From: JANNYA01 sp031409855 | GTDB taxonomy: Bacteria; Pseudomonadota; Gammaproteobacteria; Xanthomonadales; SZUA-5 | Direction: 5' to 3' | Length of the DNA stretch: 64,000 bases | Assembly (NCBI GenBank): GCA_031409855.1 | Contig: JANNYA010000066.1 | Span: 3,388-67,387, forward strand | Part shown: in pieces, positions 1-6,643 of the stretch | Layout of the letters: the number at the start of each line of letters is the position of its first letter | Numbering within the stretch: position 1 is the stretch's first letter | Program-made: the position numbers and the translations under genes | Notes under the pieces: model-generated | Told to the model about the DNA's origin: nothing | Seen by the model: only the letters and a program-made list of their open reading frames with translations | The model's database searches: none

Positions 1-216
1 GCGATAGGCAAATAAATACGCACGCTTGGTGGTTTGCGAACGCTCTTTTGCGCCGGGATTCAACATCTGAATCGGCGTCTCATCCACGTGCAAAACCGCC
101 TGTTCGTAGAGCTGTTTGCGCAGGTACGCGACCAGCGGCTTCAGCGCGACACCGACCTTGCCAATCCACTCTGCCAAGCGGCTGCACCGCCACGTACCAA
201 GCCCTAGGTTGCAACA
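1..216 (-). pseudogene. IS66-family transposase (TnpC) internal fragment, cut by window edge
   Basis: Read on the minus strand, this open stretch gives residues characteristic of the IS66 DDE transposase: a segment SRLAEWIGKVGVALKPL, then VLHVDETPIQML (the region around a catalytic Asp), then KRAYLFAY at the window edge. The usual long N-terminal part of TnpC is missing and the frame starts right after the stop codon of a TnpA remnant at 217-219. The piece is therefore the product of an internal deletion that removed tnpB and most of the tnpC N-terminus. It may continue to the left of the window. The family call rests on motif recognition; the exact element is unknown. Confidence 0.75.
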
Positions 217-407
217 TCAGCGCAAACCCAACAGCACGTCCGCCAACCAGCGCGGCGCAACATCGCGCGGCAAACGCAACTGCGCACCACTAAACGAAAG
301 CACTAAATCACCCGGCACCACGCCGTCACCGTCTGACCGCTACGCGCATGCGCCGATAACCGCGCCTGCCACTGTACTTTTGCACCCTGCGACATCTCAA
401 ATACCAT
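217..407 (-). pseudogene. IS66 TnpA (Orf1) remnant, frameshifted
   Basis: An ATG at 405-407 (minus strand) opens a 34-codon frame with a helix-turn-helix-like start (WQARLSAHARSGQTVTAWCR) typical of the IS66 accessory protein TnpA, ending at a stop at 303-305. In another frame, 217-302 encodes a TnpA-like C-terminus (LRLPRDVAPRWLADVLLGLR) before its own stop. Together they are a TnpA gene with its middle deleted and the frame lost. It lies directly upstream of the TnpC fragment in the normal IS66 order, but tnpB is gone, so the element cannot move by itself. Confidence 0.65.
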
Positions 408-489
408 TGCGTTCAATAGAGTCCGTACGCTGGCAGATTAGGGCTTGGGTTGGTATGTGGGGTTGGGCGGAGGGATACGCTACACCAGC

Positions 490-837
490 GTAAAGGTGCT
501 CAATCAGCAGCTGCGCAAAAACCCAGAGCGCGCAAATCAGTCGTTAATGCCGTTGGTTGGCGCGCGATCTTTCAATTTGCCCGATATCTCGTTGGCGGAT
601 TACATTGAGCTTGTCGATTTTACTGGCCGCGAACTGCATCCCGGCAAACGCGGCAAGATTGAAGCGAGCGAGCCGAAGGCGCTGCGCAAATTGGGTTTGA
701 CGACGCGTGTCAAAGGCATTGGCTCGGGCTACTGGCGCGTGGTCGGGGAATTGGAATAGTTGATCGATAAGGCGAAGGAAATCAGTCAGCGCACGCTGTT
801 TGGCATTGGATTTGCCCGGATTTTGAACAAAATTTAA
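490..837 (+). pseudogene. C-terminal tail of an IS200/RAYT-like transposase with in-frame stop
   Basis: The frame encodes NLPDISLADYIELVDFTGRE and then HPGKRGKI. I recognise this as the C-terminal tail that follows the Y1 (HUH) domain in a large group of REP-associated/IS200-like transposases. The catalytic N-terminal domain is absent: upstream is IS66 debris. A TAG at 757-759 interrupts the frame, but homologous-looking sequence continues in the same frame (LIDKAKEISQRTLFGIGFAR) to a TAA at 835-837. So the gene is both truncated and carries a nonsense codon. The end of the frame is also the start of the first 165-bp direct repeat. The subfamily assignment is from memory of the tail and is less certain than the transposase call. 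Confidence 0.6.
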
Positions 838-1174
838 GTCGACATTGGGTTATTTTTTATGCCGCGCTTGCGGCTGGGCGTGTTGGCTTTTGATTTGTTT
901 TGGCTTGGATTTTCGGCGAATTTGATAGGGAAATAAGAGGATGCGAGCGGTTTTTAAGGCTGCTGGCATTTTTAAGTCTGAGACCTGGGTGTCCGGCGTT
1001 ACTGCAAGATTTAAGTCGACATTGGGTCATTGTTTTTGCCGCGTTTGCGGCTGGCGGTGTTCGTTTTTGATTTGTTTTGGCTTGGATTTTCGCCGAATTT
1101 GATAGGGCGATAAGAGAATGCCGCCGGTATTAAGGCTGCTGGCATTTTTAAGTCTGAGGCCTGGGTGTCCGGCG
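833..1174. repeat. Two imperfect ~165-bp direct repeats after a transposase remnant
   Basis: Copy A runs 833-998 and copy B 1010-1174. Both begin with TTTAAGTCGACATTGGGT, contain a shared GCTTGGATTTTCG-centred core, and end with TTTAAGTCTGA followed by CCTGGGTGTCCGGCG, with scattered substitutions and small indels. The opening and closing motifs resemble each other, so a TTTAAGTC-led box occurs four times (833, 971, 1010, 1147). Copy A begins inside the last codons of the transposase remnant. No convincing gene lies here. The arrangement suggests a transposase-linked non-coding unit that was duplicated in tandem. Confidence 0.8.
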
Positions 1175-1184
1175 CGATGACAAA

Positions 1185-2027
1185 TTAGACGACACAGCGG
1201 CCCACCTGTTGTAGGTTTTGGTCGAACATCATCCCGCCCTTGGTGCTCCGGTGAAACCAATTGCTCCTATTATTTATAATATCTTCCCTAAGCTCGTCGG
1301 TAATTCGCAGTTGGCTCGGTTCCATACAAGAAAAAACAGCCTCGTCAATAAAGCGTTTGGATATGATATCTACGTGTTCATTTTTGCGCACGCAAAGATA
1401 AAGTTGGCCTTTGCTATGCAAGGACTCCACTAAACTATCAAATGACATTATGTGAAAGTCATCTGCCTCGCGCGCCCTGATTAATCCTCTTTTTAGTTCG
1501 CTTCCTTCAAATTCTGAGCGACGACCATGAACAAGTACATATTTGATATAGCACTTGTTGCGCCTCATGATTTCGGGAACTCTTACTGACGCGATCGTGC
1601 TGTCAATGAAGCCGATCAGATTTGCCTGGTTATCAAACCATGCTCGCCACCGAGCGATTTGATCCAGACCCGCGAGAAATTCAGGATGCAGATCAGTGGA
1701 ATTATCTTTGAAGTAACGTGAACGTGGTTTTTCTATTTCGACGAAAACAAGATTCCAGTCTGCCGAGCTCTTTGATAAATAGAAGAAATCTGGGGCGTAG
1801 TCTTTTGCAAGCGAGATTTTTCTGAAAACCATATCGAAATGAATGCCGTGGTTCTGAATAAATTCTCTAGGAATGAGTGACGTATTTTCTTCAATGTAGT
1901 TTTGATATGCCTGCTCAGGAAGGTCTTCTTCGAGCATTCGAATAAATTTGTTTTTGATGTTATGTAACTCGTGTGGGTCTAGTCGCACATTTATCCAATG
2001 TTGTTTAACGCTTAATTCCGCCGACAT
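1185..2027 (-). CDS. Shedu-family (DUF4263) immune nuclease
   Basis: A 280-residue protein with a DUF4263-type PD-(D/E)XK nuclease core. The line YIEENTSLIPREF near residue 45 matches the entry helix of this family; it is followed by a YAPDFF strand, then LVFVEIEKP with the E-x-E-K catalytic pattern, and a helix with GLDQIARWRAW. Shedu (SduA) proteins are single-gene anti-phage systems that cut DNA. The start codon has GGAGG only three bases upstream, which is close; no better start is evident. It is the last of three minus-strand genes, 33 bp after the HEPN-like gene, and its 3' end abuts the repeat unit at 1174. Family assignment is by motif; activity is inferred. Confidence 0.8.
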   Translation of the reverse strand: MSAELSVKQHWINVRLDPHELHNIKNKFIRMLEEDLPEQAYQNYIEENTSLIPREFIQNHGIHFDMVFRKISLAKDYAPDFFYLSKSSADWNLVFVEIEKPRSRYFKDNSTDLHPEFLAGLDQIARWRAWFDNQANLIGFIDSTIASVRVPEIMRRNKCYIKYVLVHGRRSEFEGSELKRGLIRAREADDFHIMSFDSLVESLHSKGQLYLCVRKNEHVDIISKRFIDEAVFSCMEPSQLRITDELREDIINNRSNWFHRSTKGGMMFDQNLQQVGRCVV

Positions 2028-2060
2028 TCGCCTCCGAAAACCAATACAGAGGATTCTTAG

Positions 2061-2576
2061 CTATGCCTTACCGTCGGGAAATGCTTCAGCCGCACTCCGG
2101 ATACGATTCATAGATTTACGAATATCATGAGTAAATGCAGAAAACCAACTGGTCTGAACATTTTCTACCATGGCCCAAGGCTTGCCTTTATTATCTATTG
2201 GATATCTGAAGACTTGATCTAGCGGCCGAGCTTTCAGATTTTCCCTAATGGCCAATGCTCTTTCCGAATCATTTCCGCCTATAACTTGAGTCGTAAACGG
2301 GATGCTCCAAACATATTCCGGCTCTGGAAAACATTTGTGAAACTCGATGCTCAGTTCTTCAAGTTTGTGGGAAACAAATTTTGCGGCTGGATCACGCAAA
2401 ACAATCATGCCTTTAAGAAATTGCTCGATACTTAACCGCGCATTGAACATGCAAGCCGACGCGATAAAATCTGGAATACGCTCAGTTGATATATCTGCAG
2501 CCAGCAACTCGGCGGCTTTCAAATAAGCGTTCGCTAAGCCGAGGAACGATTCTGTGGTGCTAATTATTTCATTCAC
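2061..2576 (-). CDS. HEPN-like helical protein in defence cluster
   Basis: About 171 residues, mostly helical, no signal peptide. The segment FIASACMFNARLSIEQFLKG resembles the first conserved helix of HEPN domains, and SHKLEELSIEF is like the HxL second half of such domains. A canonical RxxxxH ribonuclease motif is not obvious; FTHDIRKSMNRI near the C-terminus is the nearest candidate. I choose the GTG at 2576 because GGAGG sits six bases upstream; the upstream ATG at 2618 has a poor ribosome site. The gene lies between a trypsin-like protease gene and a Shedu gene on the same strand, so a role in the same defence unit is plausible. HEPN membership is a guess from pattern and needs a profile search. 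Confidence 0.5.
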   Translation of the reverse strand: MNEIISTTESFLGLANAYLKAAELLAADISTERIPDFIASACMFNARLSIEQFLKGMIVLRDPAAKFVSHKLEELSIEFHKCFPEPEYVWSIPFTTQVIGGNDSERALAIRENLKARPLDQVFRYPIDNKGKPWAMVENVQTSWFSAFTHDIRKSMNRIRSAAEAFPDGKA

Positions 2577-2690
2577 CTGAAACCTCCTACCCTGCATAAT
2601 TTTGAATTCAGCCGACATCCGGCTCGGGAACCGACGTTAGCGCGATACCGCCGAATGCCGCTTGGAATGTGTTGTAGGAGCGATCCACTG

Positions 2691-3608
2691 CTAAGCCAAA
2701 GCACCACAGCAATGCCTAATCTTAACCCCGCTTCCGCAGGGACAAAGACTATTGCGTGATCTGTGGCTATGCGTGAGCTCGCGAATGGCGTCTTCGAGGA
2801 CAAGCAATTCTGAGCTCAAAATGACCAATCCTAGATTGTTGGGGATGGAGCCAACGGCCATCGCCTTTGTATCGGTAGGGACTTCGACGATTACGACCTC
2901 GCCGGTTGTGGTGTGTTGGGGTCCGGCGTAGAGAGTGCCTAGGAGTGCAATACGGCTTCCGATGCATACGGTGCCCGATGGTTCTATGAAGCTCCCGATG
3001 TTTGCAAGAAATACCGGCGAGCCCGAAGAGCCAGGAAAACACGCGGCGTCGATAAGAAACTCAGGCTTGCCATTCAAGGGCAAGCGTGGATGCGTGGCTG
3101 TAATGCCCCGTCGGATAATCGGAAGGTTGTGGTTCTGATCCCACATACCGTTTGGATATCCTATCATCACAATTTCTTCCATGATCGACAGCGAATTTAG
3201 AAGCGACTGGTTGGGAACTAATGTCCGGTCGAGAGCAACAAAGTGATAGGCAGTTCCTTTTTTGCTCGCGGCGTTTAGGACTGCGCCGATTGGCAGTGCA
3301 ATTAGATCCACCGAATCATTTGGATGAGCGATGCATAGCGCATCAAGGCCGTGAACTGTGACCGCCTCGTGTCTTCCAATGTCTGGGCCACCGCCGTCCG
3401 CTCGAAGTGTCAAGTTAAATACCGCTCGCACCGCGTTCCTAAGCACGTGCTTATTAGTCACGATGCACGGCGCGCTACTACCGTCTTCTGTCTCGCAGAA
3501 GCGGTAAACATATCCGGTCCCGGAGGAGGCCGCGCCGTTAGCATCGTACGCAAGGATTCGGACCGTGCTGTGCACGAGCATTGAGATCGGATCAACGTAC
3601 GAAGCCAT
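2691..3608 (-). CDS. Trypsin-like serine protease with C-terminal SEC-C zinc motif
   Basis: About 305 residues without a signal peptide, so cytoplasmic. The catalytic triad of a chymotrypsin-fold protease is visible: His in IVTNKHV, Asp in NDSVDLIAL, Ser in CFPGSSGSPVF. The last 20 residues form a SEC-C motif (CPCGS then HCCG), a zinc-binding module found on SecA and on many defence and toxin proteins. I place the start at the ATG at 3608; a GTG nine bases upstream (3617) is possible and neither has a good ribosome site. It is the first gene of the putative three-gene defence unit, 115 bp before the HEPN-like gene. Proteases of this type recur in bacterial immunity, but this exact architecture is not one I know as a named system. 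Confidence 0.75.
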   Translation of the reverse strand: MASYVDPISMLVHSTVRILAYDANGAASSGTGYVYRFCETEDGSSAPCIVTNKHVLRNAVRAVFNLTLRADGGGPDIGRHEAVTVHGLDALCIAHPNDSVDLIALPIGAVLNAASKKGTAYHFVALDRTLVPNQSLLNSLSIMEEIVMIGYPNGMWDQNHNLPIIRRGITATHPRLPLNGKPEFLIDAACFPGSSGSPVFLANIGSFIEPSGTVCIGSRIALLGTLYAGPQHTTTGEVVIVEVPTDTKAMAVGSIPNNLGLVILSSELLVLEDAIRELTHSHRSRNSLCPCGSGVKIRHCCGALA

Positions 3609-3743
3609 CGAGATCACTGTAAATACAAATAAACGGGCATGAGTAGCATGCTGTCTTCAATCTCCCTGCAAATCAAGCCTTACCTAATGCCAATCGCCGA
3701 TAAATCTGAGGTTGCGACTTGGCCTGTGCCTTCGCTTCGCCCC

Positions 3744-5684
3744 TCACCACTCCCACAACAACTCCGCCCAAACCAAGCGCTCACTAAAAACCGTATCCAC
3801 GCGGCGCCCGGGAGGCACGCGGGTGATATAGCGCAGCTCCGCGTCCGTGGCGTTTTGCACGGAAACGCGTAATGACAGCGGGGTGGACAGCCGATGTGTC
3901 AGGGCAAGATCCAGGCGGTTGTAGCCGGCGACTTGATCGGCTTCGACCTGCCGGGTACCGACATGCAGCAGATGCGCGCCAAATTGCCAGCGTTCGTGTG
4001 CACGCCAGAGTGCGCTTAAGCTGCTGTTGTTTTTTGCCGCGCCAAAGCTTTCGCCGCGCCGTTGCCCCATTTGTATTCTAGGATCGGCGGTATCGGCAAA
4101 GCTGAAATTAGCGCGAACTTGCAGGGTTTCGGATAGCTCGTGTTGATATTCCAGCTCAACGCCTTTGCTCTTTTGCCCAGGTGCATTTTGATGTCCGGGC
4201 GGGCTTCCGGGCGGCCTGCGAAAAATGGCGTCGGGCACGCTGGCGTTAAAGACCGCGGCGCGCAATTTACCGGCGCCAAAGTCATAGATATAGGCTAGCT
4301 CGCTGGTTTGAATGGTTTCAAAATCCAAATTGCCGTTGGCAATGCCGGTGCCGGCGCTGTAGAGCTCAATAAACGTCGGGGTACGAAAGCCGCGCGCAGT
4401 TTGCGCTTTGAAGGTATGCCTGTCGTTGATGCGCCACACCACCGCTGCGCGTGGCGTCACTTTGGAATCCACGCCTTGCAGCTCGTCCAGGCGCACACCC
4501 AAAGTCGCGCTAAGCCGTGGGTTGAAGTCGATTTGATCTTGCAACATCACCGAGCTTAAGCTGCGCGAGATGTCTTCAACACGGACATTTGGGTTCGCGG
4601 GTTGCCCCGGCTGGGGCATGGCTGCGGGCGAGTCGGCAAAATCGATGGATTGCTGGATACGTGAGACTTCAAACAGCCACAGCTGCGGGCCAAAGCGTTT
4701 TTCGCCGTTGAAGGAATAGCGCCATTCGTGCCCGTCGTAGCGCGAATTGCCGAATTGCGAATCGACATTTTGCCGGCCCAGGCTAAACCCCAGCTGCGCA
4801 GAATTATCGAGCTGCCAAGATTTTTGTAACTGCAGGTTGCTCAATATTTCATGCCGGTCACGTGGGCGAGGCGGCGGTGGCGGCGGTGGCGCTTGCCCGG
4901 GTGGTGGCGGCGGTGGCCGCGGTGCGGCTTCGCGCCCGATATCGTGATTAAAGAAATTACCTTGCAGCACAAAACCGGCGAAAGACCAACGGGCATTAAC
5001 AAAGCGGCGCTGTTCTTCATCACTGGGCAAGGCAGAATCTTCAGCGATATCGCCACGAAAATCCGAGGCGTTGAAATCGAGTTGCCCGGCCTGGCCCTGT
5101 ACGCTGTGATTCACCGCCAGCTGGCGATTTTGCTCAGATCCAGCGGCCAAACTTAGCTGCGAACGGTCACTGCGGGTGATGATATTGACCAGGCCGGTAA
5201 AGGCGAAATCGCCATAAAGATTGGACCCGGGGCCACGAATCACTTCAATGCGATCCACCTGGGCGATCGGCATGAGCAAAACGGCGCTATTGCTTGCGCT
5301 GGTTTCTGCCGCCATGTCCAGGCCATCGACCATGACTTTGACATTGCCGGAATTAAAGAAGAAATCGAACCCGCGTACCCGCAGCGTGGCATTGCCATCT
5401 AAGTCAACATTGGCCTCGATGCCTGGCACCAAGGTAAGCGCGTCTAATACCGTGCGTTTGCCGAGCAATGCCAACTCATCGCCTTGCAGCACGCTGACTA
5501 AACCTGGCACAAAGTCGGCATTTTGTTTACTGCGCGACGCGATTTCGGTTTCCTCGGAAAGTGCCTCTAAGAGCTCGCTTTCCTCATCTTGGGCATGTGC
5601 AAAATTCGCACTGAAACTCAGCGCGCACAGCGCCGCACACAGCGCTGGCTTAAGCCGTATACGCTTTAATTTGTAGCTGCTCAT
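3744..5684 (-). CDS. TonB-dependent outer-membrane receptor with polyproline loop
   Basis: 646 residues from an ATG at 5684 preceded by GGGGGAGA. A signal peptide ends near AHA-Q (residue 32). The plug domain contains TVLDALTLVPGIEA, VRGFDFFF and VEVIRG-like VDRIEVIRGPGS; the rest is a beta-barrel ending in tryptophan, as expected for an outer-membrane protein. Residues about 253-275 are two runs of six to eight prolines with few other residues, probably an extracellular loop or long periplasmic turn. The start overlaps the stop of the upstream diguanylate cyclase gene by four bases (ATGA), so it is translated as part of the YfiR-like/kinase/cyclase operon. Its ligand is unknown; the context suggests the receptor and the c-di-GMP circuit respond to the same cue. 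Confidence 0.9.
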   Translation of the reverse strand: MSSYKLKRIRLKPALCAALCALSFSANFAHAQDEESELLEALSEETEIASRSKQNADFVPGLVSVLQGDELALLGKRTVLDALTLVPGIEANVDLDGNATLRVRGFDFFFNSGNVKVMVDGLDMAAETSASNSAVLLMPIAQVDRIEVIRGPGSNLYGDFAFTGLVNIITRSDRSQLSLAAGSEQNRQLAVNHSVQGQAGQLDFNASDFRGDIAEDSALPSDEEQRRFVNARWSFAGFVLQGNFFNHDIGREAAPRPPPPPPGQAPPPPPPPRPRDRHEILSNLQLQKSWQLDNSAQLGFSLGRQNVDSQFGNSRYDGHEWRYSFNGEKRFGPQLWLFEVSRIQQSIDFADSPAAMPQPGQPANPNVRVEDISRSLSSVMLQDQIDFNPRLSATLGVRLDELQGVDSKVTPRAAVVWRINDRHTFKAQTARGFRTPTFIELYSAGTGIANGNLDFETIQTSELAYIYDFGAGKLRAAVFNASVPDAIFRRPPGSPPGHQNAPGQKSKGVELEYQHELSETLQVRANFSFADTADPRIQMGQRRGESFGAAKNNSSLSALWRAHERWQFGAHLLHVGTRQVEADQVAGYNRLDLALTHRLSTPLSLRVSVQNATDAELRYITRVPPGRRVDTVFSERLVWAELLWEW

Positions 5685-6643
5685 GAGATCTCCCCCGAGC
5701 TTGAATTGGATGCAAAGACTTGAGTGACTTCGCCATTCGCGGTGCGCGCGCAACAGCGATTGCGGCCTTGTTGCTTGGCTTGATACAGCAAGACATCCGC
5801 CGCTTGCAACAACGCCATTGGGTCCGCTTCCACGCTGCGTTCAAGCGCGCCTAGGCTGATGCTGACGCGCTCGCCTAGCGGCGAATCCGGGTGCGCCAAG
5901 GCCATGGCCGCCACCGCATCCAAGGCGCGCTGCGCGTGCTGCACTAGGTCGCCGCCTTGAATTAATACCGCAAATTCCTCGCCACCCAAGCGCGCTACCA
6001 GCTCGTGTTGACGCTCAAAGGTTTGTTGCAAGCTGCGCGCCAGTTGCCGTAAGCATTCATCGCCCGCACCATGTCCGGCGCGGTCGTTGTAGCGCTTGAA
6101 ATAATCGACATCGATCAGCAAAAGCTTCAAATTCCGGGGCGCTAATTCGCTGGCAGAGATCGCCCAATGCCGTTGAATTTGTTCGTCGAACGCGCGCCGG
6201 TTGGCGATGCCGGTTAAGCCATCAATGCGCGCGCGTTGTGCTTCGAATTCGCGCTGGCGCTTGAGTTCCAAATGCGTGCGCACCCGGGCGCGCACGATCG
6301 CGGGGCTAAACGGTTTGGTGATGTAATCAACAGCACCCATTTCCAAGCCGCTAGCTTCCTCATCAATCTCATCGCGCGCAGTGACAAAAATCACCGGAAT
6401 CCCGTGCGTAATAGGGTCGCTTTGCAATTTCGCGAGTGTCGCCAAGCCATTCATGCCGGGCAAAACCACATCCAACAAGATCAAGTCCGGTTGCGCGCTA
6501 TGCGCCAATAACAAGGCTTGCTCACCGGTTTTGGCAAAACGCAGCGAATACGGTGCCTCCGGCCCTGCGCCGCCCAGCGCTTGCGCCAGGCTTTGGATAT
6601 TGGCGCTCTCATCATCAACGATCAAAATGCATTTACGGTTCAT
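5681..6643 (-). CDS. Response regulator with GGDEF output (diguanylate cyclase)
   Basis: 320 residues. An N-terminal receiver domain begins ILIVDDE, with the phosphoacceptor Asp in LILLDVVLPGMNG and the conserved Lys in YITKPF. The C-terminal half is a GGDEF domain with the active-site variant GGEEF in ARLGGEEFAVL and the substrate helix DYFKRYND. No obvious RxxD inhibitory site directly before GGEEF was verified. Predicted role: synthesis of c-di-GMP when phosphorylated by the hybrid kinase encoded immediately upstream, whose stop overlaps this start (ATGA). It is soluble. Confidence 0.93.
   Translation of the reverse strand: MNRKCILIVDDESANIQSLAQALGGAGPEAPYSLRFAKTGEQALLLAHSAQPDLILLDVVLPGMNGLATLAKLQSDPITHGIPVIFVTARDEIDEEASGLEMGAVDYITKPFSPAIVRARVRTHLELKRQREFEAQRARIDGLTGIANRRAFDEQIQRHWAISASELAPRNLKLLLIDVDYFKRYNDRAGHGAGDECLRQLARSLQQTFERQHELVARLGGEEFAVLIQGGDLVQHAQRALDAVAAMALAHPDSPLGERVSISLGALERSVEADPMALLQAADVLLYQAKQQGRNRCCARTANGEVTQVFASNSSSGEIS

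Noticed and set aside
833..1174. CRISPR array
   Set aside because: Only two copies, 165 bp long each and separated by 11 bp, with diverged sequence; no short repeat/spacer pattern and no cas gene anywhere in the window.
4851..5156. Plus-strand frame rich in Arg/Trp/Gly opposite the polyproline tract
   Set aside because: It is the antisense shadow of the proline run in the TonB receptor; composition follows the repeat, with no family likeness.
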